Source: Novosphingobium sp. FSW06-99 (GTDB lineage Bacteria; Pseudomonadota; Alphaproteobacteria; Sphingomonadales; Sphingomonadaceae). From it: a DNA stretch of 64,000 nt. Positions 41,460 through 49,805 of the stretch are shown here, one piece after another; the stretch's first letter is position 1, and every line of letters begins with the position of its first letter. A program made the position numbers and the translations under genes. Under the pieces are notes generated by a model. It had not been told where the DNA came from. It worked only from the letters and a program-made list of their open reading frames with translations, and searched no databases. Location of the stretch: NCBI RefSeq assembly GCF_001519065.1, contig NZ_KQ954265.1, positions 1 to 64,000 on the forward strand. Direction: 5' to 3'.

Positions 41460-43208
41460 GGCGGCCACCCCCAGGATGGCAAGACCGTTACGGATCACTT
41501 GCCCGACTTGCGCGGCCAGAAACAGCCGCGCCGCCGTCAGCGCCTGATCATCGGCGACGATGAACCGTTTGTCCGGCCGATCGTTGCCAAGATTCCAATA
41601 TGCATGGAAAGCCCCTGCCAGATCGTAAAGATAGAACGCCACGCGGTGCGGTTCGCGCGCCTGCGCCGCGCCCTCGATCACGCGCGGGAATTGCGCGGCC
41701 AGCCGGACCAGCGCCAGTTCCTCGTCACCCAACCGGTCAAGCGCGTCGGCGCCCGGCGCAAACCCCTCGGCGGACGCCTTGCGCAAGGTCGAACAGACCC
41801 GCGCGTGGCAGTACTGCACATAGAACACCGGGTTGTCTTTCGAGGCTTCGACCACTTTGGCGAAATCGAAATCCATCTGGGCGTCGGGCTTGCGCGACAA
41901 CATGGTGAACCGCACCACGTCCTTGCCCACTTCGCGCACCACGTCGGCCAGTGTGACGAACGTGCCCGCACGCTTCGACATCTTGACCGGGACGCCGTCG
42001 CGCAACAATTGGACCATCTGCACCAGTTTGACTTCAAACGGTTTTGGATGACCCTCGGCACCGGTCAGCGCGGCCACGGCGGCGCGGATGCGCTTCACCG
42101 TGCCGGCATGGTCGGCGCCCCAGATATCGACCAGCGCGTCGGCGGTTTCGGCCTTTTGAAAGTGATAGGCCAGATCCGCACCAAAATAGGTCCAATTGCC
42201 GTCGGATTTGCGGATCGGACGGTCCTGATCATCGCCAAACCGGGTCGAGCGGAACAGCGGCATTTCGACCGGTTCCCAGTCTTCGGCCACTTTGCCCTTG
42301 GGCGCTTCAAGCAGCCCGTCATAGACCAGATCGTGCGCGCGCAGCCACGCCTCGGCCAGCGCGGGCTTGCCCGTCGCCTGCAATTCGGCCTCGGAACTGA
42401 ACACGTCGTGGTGAATGCCCAGCAGCGCCAGATCGTCGCGGATCATCGCCATCATCGCCGCCACCGCACGCGTGCGGAACAACGCCAGCCATTCGGATTC
42501 GGGCGCCGCGACATAGCGATCGCCAAATTCAGCGGCCAGCGCCTGCCCGGCGGGGATCAGGTAATCGCCGGGGTACAATCCTTCGGGAATAGCACCGACC
42601 GCTTCGCCCAGCGCCTCGCGGTACCGCACGTGAGCCGACCGTGCGAGCACGTCGACCTGCCCGCCCGCATCGTTGATGTAATATTCGCGGATCACCCGGT
42701 GCCCGGCAAAGGCCAGCAACGTGGCCAGCGCGTCGCCGACCACCGCGCCCCGGCAATGGCCCATATGCATCGGCCCGGTCGGATTGGCCGATACATATTC
42801 GACATTGACCACACTGCCGCCGCCCATCGCAGAGCGCCCGTAATCGGCCCCGGCCTGCCCGATCAGGCGCAGTTCACCCAGCCACGCGCCGGGTGTCAGA
42901 CGCAAGTTCAAGAACCCCGGCCCGGCAATCTCGGTCGCCACCACGCGCGGATCGCGGCCCAGCTCGGCCGCCAGCAGCGTGGCCAGCGCGCGCGGATTGG
43001 TGCCCGCCGGCTTGGCCAGCACCATCGCCGCGTTGGTCGACAGATCGCCATGCGCGGGATCGCGCGGCGGCTCGGTGGTGACCGCATGGCGCGGCAGGTC
43101 GCCCGGCAGCGTACCCGCCGCGACCAGCGCATCGAGCGCGGCATCGATCACGGCGGCAAATTCGGCAAACAGGGGCCGGGGTGCGGAAAAGGTCATGGTT
43201 TCGGTCAT
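41445..43208 (-). CDS. argS: Arginyl-tRNA synthetase
   Basis: 587 residues, class I synthetase. ANPTGPMHMGHCRGAVVGDAL holds the HIGH-type motif (HMGH), and PVKMSKRAGTFVTLADV the KMSKS-type motif. An N-terminal Add1 domain (residues about 10-100) and a C-terminal DALR anticodon domain (YVQYCHARVCSTLRKA) complete the expected length. Start MTETMTFSAP at 43208; a second Met is four codons on. Head of the leftward unit argS-SPOR-nagZ-scpA-scpB-tatABC. Confidence 0.97.
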   Translation of the reverse strand: MTETMTFSAPRPLFAEFAAVIDAALDALVAAGTLPGDLPRHAVTTEPPRDPAHGDLSTNAAMVLAKPAGTNPRALATLLAAELGRDPRVVATEIAGPGFLNLRLTPGAWLGELRLIGQAGADYGRSAMGGGSVVNVEYVSANPTGPMHMGHCRGAVVGDALATLLAFAGHRVIREYYINDAGGQVDVLARSAHVRYREALGEAVGAIPEGLYPGDYLIPAGQALAAEFGDRYVAAPESEWLALFRTRAVAAMMAMIRDDLALLGIHHDVFSSEAELQATGKPALAEAWLRAHDLVYDGLLEAPKGKVAEDWEPVEMPLFRSTRFGDDQDRPIRKSDGNWTYFGADLAYHFQKAETADALVDIWGADHAGTVKRIRAAVAALTGAEGHPKPFEVKLVQMVQLLRDGVPVKMSKRAGTFVTLADVVREVGKDVVRFTMLSRKPDAQMDFDFAKVVEASKDNPVFYVQYCHARVCSTLRKASAEGFAPGADALDRLGDEELALVRLAAQFPRVIEGAAQAREPHRVAFYLYDLAGAFHAYWNLGNDRPDKRFIVADDQALTAARLFLAAQVGQVIRNGLAILGVAAAEEL

Positions 43209-43246
43209 CGGTCCGGCATTAGCTGATTATTGTGCAACAAGGAAAG

Positions 43247-43268
43247 CCTCCGTGCCTGCGCACGGAGG
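43247..43268. repeat. Short perfect hairpin between argS and element E
   Basis: CCTCCGTGC and GCACGGAGG pair perfectly around CTGC. It lies 38 bases upstream of the argS start codon and just outside the compound hairpin element at 43276-43413. Confidence 0.6.
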
Positions 43269-43275
43269 GTGTTTG

Positions 43276-43413
43276 GTCAGACTCGAAACGCGCGGAAGGG
43301 CGCGTTTCGAAGTCGGCACCGGCCCGCTCCCCCACCCGACCACCCATAGGGTACTATGGTAGGGTGGGAGCGGGCCGGTGCCGACTTTCCGAAACGCCAG
43401 TTTCGGGTCAGAC
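43276..43413. repeat. Compound hairpin element E
   Basis: Inside imperfect outer ends (GTCAGACTCGAAAC... and ...GTTTCGGGTCAGAC) lie three hairpins in series: CGAAACGCGC/GCGCGTTTCG (43284-43309), a long 26-bp stem AAGTCGGCACCGGCCCGCTC.../...GAGCGGGCCGGTGCCGACTT (43310-43387) with a CCATAG-GGTA-CTATGG tip, and CCGAAAC-GCCA-GTTTCGG (43389-43406). It occupies most of the gap between argS and the lipoprotein gene and ends one base before that gene's stop codon. Confidence 0.8.
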
Positions 43414-43414
43414 A

Positions 43415-44086
43415 CTAACGTCGGACGTTGTAGGCCAGTTGCTGATCGGTCAGTTCGAACCCGACCAGCAATTCGAACGTTGCCTTGGCCAGCGCAGCCT
43501 TCACATCGGGCAGCGACAGCGGATCGACCGCGGCGTCGGTATCGCCGGGCTTGCGCTTGCGAACCAGCCGCGCGTGGATCGCGGGGGGCAGCGTTGCCTC
43601 GGCGCGATCGATCACCGCGCTGGCGGTGCCGTGTGCGCTGGCGCGATCCTGCCCATCGGCGAAATCGAGGCCGATCGTGCTGACATGCTTGGCCACGATC
43701 GTCGCGCCGCCACGTTCGACCACCGTGAAATAGGGCAGATCGATATGGCGCGCGCCATGCGTGTCGTTGCGGCGCGCCAGCACGTCGAAATCGACCCGCG
43801 CGGTCAATTTCGGCAGATGCAGGCCATTGTCGCACGATTTGCGCAAGTTGGTGATCACCGCGACCGTGTCGATCGCATTGGAATCGAGCCGTCCGGGCGC
43901 CAGCAGGGTGACATCGCCGGTCATGTCGGGAATGTCGATCAACGGACACGGCGTGCGCAGCGCGGTCACCCCCACGGTGTCATCGACGACCAGTTCGCCA
44001 TGGTTTTTCGAACATCCGGCAAGCGCCAGCAGCGAAAGGCTCGCAAGCGCGCCGATCCGGGCAATACGGGGAAAATTGGCTGGCAT
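43415..44086 (-). CDS. DUF4230-like lipoprotein, unknown function
   Basis: 223 residues. N-terminal lipoprotein signal with lipobox LALAGC-SKNHG. The body has the pattern of the DUF4230 family (LITNLRKSCDNGLHLPKLTARVDFDVLARRNDTHGARHIDLPYFTVVERGGATIVAKHVSTIGLDFADGQDR), but I recognise no catalytic motif. It would be membrane-anchored on the periplasmic side. Divergent from ispH, with 148 bases in between; the 3' end touches repeat element E. Confidence 0.65.
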   Translation of the reverse strand: MPANFPRIARIGALASLSLLALAGCSKNHGELVVDDTVGVTALRTPCPLIDIPDMTGDVTLLAPGRLDSNAIDTVAVITNLRKSCDNGLHLPKLTARVDFDVLARRNDTHGARHIDLPYFTVVERGGATIVAKHVSTIGLDFADGQDRASAHGTASAVIDRAEATLPPAIHARLVRKRKPGDTDAAVDPLSLPDVKAALAKATFELLVGFELTDQQLAYNVRR

Positions 44087-44234
44087 CGCGGCGCAAGGTC
44101 CTTAAGCTTTGGTCTTCAAGACAGGACGGTGCACGCGGCACCGGGCGCCCCTCTCTAGCCAGCCCGACCGGTTTGGGCAATCCGGCGGATCAGGGGTTTG
44201 TGGGTTGCGCGCCACGCTGCTAGGGGTTTGAGCC

Positions 44235-45206
44235 ATGACGACTGCTTCTGATCCTTCTACCGGGACCGACCGCCCCGCGTTGCGCGTACTGATTGCTGCG
44301 CCGCGCGGATTTTGCGCCGGAGTCGATCGCGCGATCGAAATCGTCGAGCGGACCATCGAACGCTATGGCGCGCCGGTCTATGTGCGCCACGAAATCGTCC
44401 ACAACCGGTTTGTCGTCGAAGGGCTGAAGGCCAAGGGCGCGGTGTTCGTCGAAGAACTGGACCAGGTGCCCGATGGCGCGCCGGTGGTGTTTTCCGCGCA
44501 TGGCGTGCCCAAGACCGTGCCGGACGAAGCCACCTCACGCGGGCTCGACTGGCTCGATGCGACGTGTCCGCTGGTCAGCAAAGTGCATCGCCAGGCCGAA
44601 CGCCACTTCAACGCCGGGCGCCATATCCTGTTCATCGGCCATTGCGGCCATCCCGAAGTGGTCGGCACGATGGGCCAGGTGCCCGAAGGATCGATCACGC
44701 TGGTCGAAACCATCGAGGATGTCGCCGCAATCCCGCAAGACCCGGAACGCCCGCTGGCATTCCTGACCCAGACCACGCTGTCGGTCGACGACACCGCCGC
44801 GATTGTCGCCGCCTTGCGCGAACGGTTTCCCGGCATTGCCGGTCCGCGCGCCGAAGACATCTGCTATGCCACCTCGAACCGGCAGGAATCGGTCAAGGCG
44901 ATCGCGGGCGAATGCGATCTGGTGCTGGTGATCGGCGCGCCCAACAGTTCCAATTCGGTGCGGCTGGTCGAAGTGGCCGAACGCAGCGGTGCGCGCGCGC
45001 GGCTGATCCAGCGTGCGAGCGAGATCGCGCCCGAATGGCTTGACCAGATTACCACGATCGGCGTCACCGCCGGCGCCTCCGCCCCCGAATTCCTGGTGCG
45101 CGAGGTGATCGATCGGCTGCGTGAATGGCGCACGATCGAAACCGAAACGGTGACCACTGCCGAAGAACACATGGTGTTCAAACTGCCGCGCCAACTGGCC
45201 GATTGA
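44235..45206 (+). CDS. ispH: 4-hydroxy-3-methylbut-2-enyl diphosphate reductase
   Basis: 323 residues. The three iron-sulfur cysteines are in PRGFCAGVDRAIEIVE, WLDATCPLVSKVHR and AEDICYATSNRQ; GHCGHPEVVGT and the catalytic glutamate region FLTQTTLSVDD are conserved, and APNSSNSVRLVE binds substrate. It makes IPP and DMAPP at the last step of the MEP isoprenoid pathway. It reads in the same direction as thrB (11-base gap) and rnhA, the common alphaproteobacterial order ispH-thrB-rnhA. Confidence 0.97.
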   Translation: MTTASDPSTGTDRPALRVLIAAPRGFCAGVDRAIEIVERTIERYGAPVYVRHEIVHNRFVVEGLKAKGAVFVEELDQVPDGAPVVFSAHGVPKTVPDEATSRGLDWLDATCPLVSKVHRQAERHFNAGRHILFIGHCGHPEVVGTMGQVPEGSITLVETIEDVAAIPQDPERPLAFLTQTTLSVDDTAAIVAALRERFPGIAGPRAEDICYATSNRQESVKAIAGECDLVLVIGAPNSSNSVRLVEVAERSGARARLIQRASEIAPEWLDQITTIGVTAGASAPEFLVREVIDRLREWRTIETETVTTAEEHMVFKLPRQLAD

Positions 45207-45217
45207 GACGCAGGACC

Positions 45218-46189
45218 ATGGCTGTCTATACCCACCTCGGCGCAGAGGACATGGCCGATTTGATCGCGGCCTATGATGTCGGCACGCTGGTGTCGGCCAA
45301 AGGCATTGCCGAAGGCGTGTCGAACAGCAACTGGCTGATCGACACCACCGGCCACGATGGCGCAGGCGCGCGCTATATCCTGACGATGTACGAGTTTCGC
45401 ATCGATCTCGACGATCTGCCCTATTTCCTGTCGCTGCTCGACCATCTGGCTGCGCGCGGCTGCCCGGTGCCGCGCACCATTCATGATCGCCAGGGCGCGC
45501 TCTATCGCCGGATCGGCGACAAGGCGGTCGCGCTAATCGAGTTTCTGCCCGGCGTTTCGGTCAGCGCGCCGACAGTGGGCCAGGCGCGCGCGGTGGGCGA
45601 ACAACTGGCGCGGCTGCATCTGGCGGCGGCCGACTTTTCCGCCAGCCGCGCCAATGGCATGGCGCTGGCCGAATGGCAGCGACTGGCCACGGCGTGTGGC
45701 CGCGAAGGGCTGGCCACGATCGACCCCTGGCTGGCAGACACGGTGGCCCGCGATCTGCCGCGGATCGCGCGCGACTGGCCGACCGGCCTGCCCACCGGGG
45801 TGATCCACGCCGATCTGTTTCCCGACAACGTGCTGGTGCTGGGCGATGCGATCACCGGGCTGATCGATTTCTATTTCGCCTGCAACGACGTGATCGCCTA
45901 TGATCTGGCGATCACCCATCTGGCGTGGTGCTGGGACGTCGCACAGGGCACCTTCCGCGCCGATCTGTCGCGCGCGCTGATCGACGGGTACGAGGCGGTG
46001 CGCCGCCTGGCCGACACCGAACGCGCCGCGCTGCCCCTGCTGGCACAGGGCGCCGCCTTGCGCTTTGCGCTCAGCCGAGCCTATGACTGGATCAACACCC
46101 CGGCCGATGCGCTGGTGACGCGCAAGGACCCGCTGCCGATGGCGCGGCGTCTGCAATTCTATCACGACAATCCGGGGATCTTTGCGTGA
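45218..46189 (+). CDS. thrB: Homoserine kinase (APH-fold type)
   Basis: 323 residues of the aminoglycoside-phosphotransferase fold, the non-GHMP form of ThrB found in many proteobacteria. EGVSNSNWLIDT is the nucleotide-binding loop, GVIHADLFPDNVLV the catalytic Asp loop (HxDxxxxN) and GLIDFYFACND the metal-binding DFG-like segment. It phosphorylates homoserine on the way to threonine. Start at 45218 after CGCAGGACC. Its stop overlaps the GTG start of rnhA. Confidence 0.93.
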   Translation: MAVYTHLGAEDMADLIAAYDVGTLVSAKGIAEGVSNSNWLIDTTGHDGAGARYILTMYEFRIDLDDLPYFLSLLDHLAARGCPVPRTIHDRQGALYRRIGDKAVALIEFLPGVSVSAPTVGQARAVGEQLARLHLAAADFSASRANGMALAEWQRLATACGREGLATIDPWLADTVARDLPRIARDWPTGLPTGVIHADLFPDNVLVLGDAITGLIDFYFACNDVIAYDLAITHLAWCWDVAQGTFRADLSRALIDGYEAVRRLADTERAALPLLAQGAALRFALSRAYDWINTPADALVTRKDPLPMARRLQFYHDNPGIFA

Positions 46190-46638
46190 AATCAGTCGAT
46201 GTGTTTACCGATGGCGCGTGCAAGGGCAATCCCGGCAAAGGCGGCTGGGGGGTGCTGTTGCGCGCCGGTGCGACTGAAAAGGAACTGTCTGGTTCCGAAG
46301 CGCAGACCACCAACAACCGCATGGAAATGACCGCCGTGCTGCGCGCGTTGCAGGCCCTGCGCGAACCTTGCGCGGTGCGGCTGCACACCGACAGCCGCTA
46401 TGTTATCGACGGCATGACCAAATGGATGTTCGGCTGGATCAAGAAGGGCTGGAAAACCGCCGACAACAAACCGGTCAAGAACGAGGACTTGTGGCGCGCG
46501 CTGGTCGATGCCGCCCGCCCGCACAAGATCGAATGGATCTGGGTAAAAGGCCACGACGGCCACATCGAAAACGAACGCGTGGACAAGCTGGCGAGCGACG
46601 CGGCTAGAGCGTCCTGCGACAAATCTGTAACACCGTGA
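46186..46638 (+). CDS. rnhA: Ribonuclease HI
   Basis: 150 residues. The four catalytic acidic residues are seen: Asp9 (FTDGACKGNPG), Glu47 (NNRMEMTA), Asp69 (HTDSRYVIDG) and Asp133 (ENERVDKLA). It degrades RNA in RNA-DNA hybrids. It starts with GTG overlapping the thrB stop. The natural C-terminus is replaced: from residue 141 (RASCDKSVTP) and the stop codon, the frame runs through the left arm of structured repeat copy D (46604-46638). Loss of a few residues after the last helix should be tolerated, so activity is likely kept. Confidence 0.95.
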   Translation: MKSVDVFTDGACKGNPGKGGWGVLLRAGATEKELSGSEAQTTNNRMEMTAVLRALQALREPCAVRLHTDSRYVIDGMTKWMFGWIKKGWKTADNKPVKNEDLWRALVDAARPHKIEWIWVKGHDGHIENERVDKLASDAARASCDKSVTP

Positions 46639-46876
46639 TTGCTCTGGAAAGCCTCGTGGGGAGGCGCGGCGCGCAGCGCGGGCTGGTTGCCCCGTGCAAG
46701 CGACGCAACGCTGCCACGGGGCTTTCCAGAGCAACCCCGAAGGGGCCGGCCGATTTTGGCCCATTGCTACGTCGAGATGGCTTGAAATATTCCCGATATT
46801 CCTGCGCCATCCCTCCTCGCACTGGGCCAAAATCGGCTCCGTCACGGTGTTACAGATTTGTCACAGGACGCTCTAG
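46604..46876. repeat. Structured cloverleaf-like repeat, copy D
   Basis: Outer arms 46604-46638 and 46842-46876 (CTAGAGCGTCCTG...) are 35-bp inverted repeats with one mismatch. Inside: a 21-bp stem TTGCTCTGGAAAGCC... (46639-46659 with 46714-46734, one G-T), the mini-hairpin CCCCGAAGGGG (46735-46745) and a 15-bp stem GCCGATTTTGGCCCA (46749-46763) with its complement (46823-46837). Both loops resemble those of copies A and B. The arms contain the stop codons of rnhA (TGA 46636-46638) and of the FAD oxidoreductase (46873-46875). Confidence 0.87.
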
Positions 46877-48006
46877 GGCCGCATAAACCGCCCCGGCGCA
46901 TAGCGGGCGGCATCCAGCGCCTCGGTCATCGCATCGCGCGGGCGGCCCAGCACCAGTTGCGCGGCCAGCCGCGCCGCCGCAGGCGCGGTCTGGATGCCGA
47001 AACCGCCCTGCCCGGCAAACCAGAACAGGCCGTCCACCTGCGGATCGAAGCCATAGACCGGCAGCCGATCGGGGGAAAAGCTGCGCAACCCGGCCCAGCG
47101 CCGTTCGAGCGCGGCGATACGCCAGTCGAGCGCGTGTTCCATGCGATCGATGGCGATCGCCACGTCCAGCTCTTCGGGTGCAACATCGTGCGCCACATCG
47201 GGGGTTTCGTCATGGGGTGATACCAGCAGGCGCCCGCTTTGCGGCTTGAAATAGAAATCCTCGTCGATCCCGAACGTCAACGGCATGTCGGCAGGCGGCA
47301 CCGGATCGGTGCGCACCTGGACGATCGTGCGGCGCAGCGGGGCAATGCCGAGCTGGGCGGCGCCGAACAGCGCGGCCACCTGGTCGGCCCAAGCCCCGGC
47401 AGCATTGACCACCAGCGCCGCGCGAGCCGTGCCGCCAGCCCATTCCAGCAGCCATTCATCCCCCTGGCGCGAGGCCTGCGCAATGCGCGCGCGCACCTTG
47501 AGCACGCTCGCGCTGCGCCGCGCCTGCCCCAGATAGAGCTGATGCAACCCGGCCACATCGATATCGGCCCCATTGGGCTCATAGGCGCCATGGCACCATT
47601 CTTCGCGCAGTCCCGGGACCAGCGCGGTCATGTCGGCGCGCCCCTTCAGGCGGATATCCACGCCCAGCGCGGCATAACGATCGACGAACGCCTCGATCCG
47701 CGCGCGATCCGCCGCGCGCCCGATGGTCAGTCCGGCGCGCGGGCTGAGCAAGCCATGCGTGCCCAGAAAGACCCCCGACGCCAGGGTCAACGGCAGCACG
47801 CCTGGCCCGCCATAGCTTTCTTCCCAGAACGCGGCGGAACGCCCGGTGGTGTGATACCCCGGCGTATCCTCCGCTTCGACCACCAGCACGCGCGCGTGCC
47901 CGGCGCATTCGGCGGCAAGGCTGGCTCCGGCCATGCCCGCGCCGATGATGGCAATGTCGAAAGACGCGGTCAGATCGTCCGGGGTGGCACTGGCAAGTTC
48001 AGTCAT
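46873..48006 (-). CDS. FAD-dependent oxidoreductase, DAO family
   Basis: 377 residues. N-terminal FAD motif FDIAIIGAGMAGASLAAE (GxGxxG) and a second glycine-rich segment near the end (GLFWFAGQGGFGIQTAPAAARLAAQLV) define a D-amino-acid oxidase-like enzyme, closest in pattern to D-arginine/D-amino-acid dehydrogenases. HTTGRSAAFWEESYGG is the usual segment after the dinucleotide fold. The substrate is a D-amino acid or N-methyl amino acid by inference only. The TAG stop lies in the right arm of repeat copy D. Confidence 0.88.
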   Translation of the reverse strand: MTELASATPDDLTASFDIAIIGAGMAGASLAAECAGHARVLVVEAEDTPGYHTTGRSAAFWEESYGGPGVLPLTLASGVFLGTHGLLSPRAGLTIGRAADRARIEAFVDRYAALGVDIRLKGRADMTALVPGLREEWCHGAYEPNGADIDVAGLHQLYLGQARRSASVLKVRARIAQASRQGDEWLLEWAGGTARAALVVNAAGAWADQVAALFGAAQLGIAPLRRTIVQVRTDPVPPADMPLTFGIDEDFYFKPQSGRLLVSPHDETPDVAHDVAPEELDVAIAIDRMEHALDWRIAALERRWAGLRSFSPDRLPVYGFDPQVDGLFWFAGQGGFGIQTAPAAARLAAQLVLGRPRDAMTEALDAARYAPGRFMRP

Positions 48007-48042
48007 GGCTGGGGTCTCAAACGGCTGTTACGCAAACGGCTG

Positions 48043-49050
48043 TCACACTGTGGCGGCTAGTGCCGTGCGGGCAAGAAAGGCATCGATATGGCCGAGCACG
48101 CGGTCGCGCACCCGATCCGCCTCGCGCAGCAGTTCGTGCGCGGCCTCGGGCCCGAACTCGATCAGTTCACCGTAGCGCAACCGCGCCGCGACTCGGGCAA
48201 TTGCCTGCCACGACACCAGCAGATCCTGCCGCGCGGCGAGCGTCAGCACAGGTACATCGACCGATTCGAGCAAACGGTCGCCGGTCATCGCCCGCATCGA
48301 TTCACTGGCCTTGCGCACCCAATGCCAGCTCGCCGGGCCCAGATCGAGTTCGGGCCGGGCCTGGCGCCACCACAGTTCATCGGCATAGCGCGCGACGTCG
48401 TGTGTCAACGCCGCGCCGCGCGTCTGCGCGCTGTCACCAGGGCGTTCGCCATCGGCCCAGGCCGGGCGATCGGGATCACCAATCTGGCACATCAACCAAC
48501 CGAACGCGCTTTGCAGCGCAGGCGGGATCGGGGTGACAAAGCCAAGCATCGGCGCACTGAGCACCAGCGCGGTCGGGTGCACGCGGGCCTGCGCGACGGC
48601 GCGCAAGGCCAGATGCCCGCCCATCGAATGGCCGATCAGCACGTGGGGGCCGGGCGCACTTACCGTCCAGTCCGCCCAGAAACTGGCCAAATCATTGATC
48701 CACGTTGAAAAATTATCGACCCCGCCGATCCTGGTATCAGCGTAATAGCGCCCGGACCCGGCCTGCCAACGCCAATCGAGCGCGGTTACGCGCCAGCCCG
48801 CGGCATGCCAACCATCAAGCGTTTCAAGGTATTTTTCATAAAAATCGGCCCGTCCGGGCAGAAACAGCAACGATCCGCGCGGCGCCCGACCGCCATCCCG
48901 GCGCCCGTCCCAGTCGATGCGCCGGATGGCAAACCGGTCTGGCGCATGCCACCACGATTCCATGGCATGCGCGGGAATGCCGCGCCGCGGCGCAAGGGCG
49001 GTGTCTGCCACGCCTGGTGCCATGGCATCCGCGTCGGAAATGTCTGCCAA
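48043..49050 (-). CDS. Alpha/beta hydrolase, lysophospholipase-like
   Basis: 335 residues. Serine hydrolase fold with nucleophile elbow HVLIGHSMGGHLALR, an oxyanion-side FLPGRADFYEKYLETL, and a plausible catalytic His in FGPEAAHELLREADRVRD near the C-terminus; the acid is probably in VPVLTLAARQDLLV. It resembles the Hydrolase_4/PldB lysophospholipase group, so it may cleave monoacylglycerols or lysophospholipids. It reads in the same direction as the FAD enzyme, 36 bases upstream of it, and may be cotranscribed. Confidence 0.87.
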   Translation of the reverse strand: MADISDADAMAPGVADTALAPRRGIPAHAMESWWHAPDRFAIRRIDWDGRRDGGRAPRGSLLFLPGRADFYEKYLETLDGWHAAGWRVTALDWRWQAGSGRYYADTRIGGVDNFSTWINDLASFWADWTVSAPGPHVLIGHSMGGHLALRAVAQARVHPTALVLSAPMLGFVTPIPPALQSAFGWLMCQIGDPDRPAWADGERPGDSAQTRGAALTHDVARYADELWWRQARPELDLGPASWHWVRKASESMRAMTGDRLLESVDVPVLTLAARQDLLVSWQAIARVAARLRYGELIEFGPEAAHELLREADRVRDRVLGHIDAFLARTALAATV

Positions 49051-49128
49051 AACCAGCCCTCATCGCTAGAAAACTGCGGTCAATGTTGGTTACCGTTTGG
49101 TAAGTGATTGTCCTGCATAAGACCGGAC

Positions 49129-49695
49129 ATGCAGGGACCATTCATCGTTTACGGACTGGTGGGGGCATTGGCAATCGCGCTGCTGATTGCTGCGTTCACC
49201 GATATCCGCCGTCGCCAGATCGACAACTGGCTCAACGCCGCAATCGCGTTGGGTGCGCCGCTGTTCTGGTGGGCAAGCGGGCTGTCGCTATGGCCCGGTG
49301 TGGCACTGCAACTGGCACTGGCGGTGGGGGCGTTTGCCGTGCTGGCCGGGCTGTTTGCGCTGCGCGCCATGGGCGGTGGCGATGTCAAGCTGTTGACCGC
49401 GCTGGCTTTGTGGATGCCAGCAGTGCTGTTCTTGCGCCTGCTGATCGTGATGGCGCTGGCCGGCGGCGTGCTGACCGTGGTCCTGGGCGTGTGGCATATC
49501 ACCCGCCGCCGCAAGGAACGGCTGAAGATTCCCTATGGCGTGGCGATCGCGCTGGCCGGGCTGTGGACGATTGCCAGCGCCGATGCGGCGCACTGGCACG
49601 ATGCCAAAGCCTGGGCCGGCCCCAACCGCGCCTTCAACCACACCGCGCCCGTCACCGTTACGGTCCACGGACCGGCTGCGGTGCCCGGCAAATGA
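49129..49695 (+). CDS. cpaA: Type IV prepilin peptidase CpaA
   Basis: 188 residues with about five membrane helices. The two catalytic aspartates of the A24 peptidases are in FTDIRRRQIDNWLN (first Asp) and LRAMGGGDVKLLTAL (GxGD). There is no N-terminal methylase domain, as usual for CpaA of Tad pili. It cleaves and matures Flp and pseudopilins. Start at 49129; the in-frame TTG at 49108 is rejected. First gene of the Tad locus; cpaB follows after 110 bases, with no flp or tadE gene in between. Confidence 0.93.
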   Translation: MQGPFIVYGLVGALAIALLIAAFTDIRRRQIDNWLNAAIALGAPLFWWASGLSLWPGVALQLALAVGAFAVLAGLFALRAMGGGDVKLLTALALWMPAVLFLRLLIVMALAGGVLTVVLGVWHITRRRKERLKIPYGVAIALAGLWTIASADAAHWHDAKAWAGPNRAFNHTAPVTVTVHGPAAVPGK

Positions 49696-49805
49696 CATAT
49701 TCCACCTCACCCGGAAAAAACGCCACTGGCGTGCCGTGTGAGGTCAATCTTAACCAATTTGGTCGATTGATAGCAGGTTCGGATTAGGGCGGGACATAGA
49801 GAGCC

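Noticed and set aside
43227..43949. Minus-strand frame of 240 codons through the compound hairpin
   Set aside because: Overlaps the lipoprotein gene in another frame and is Arg-rich; the part over the hairpin mirrors the palindrome rather than coding.
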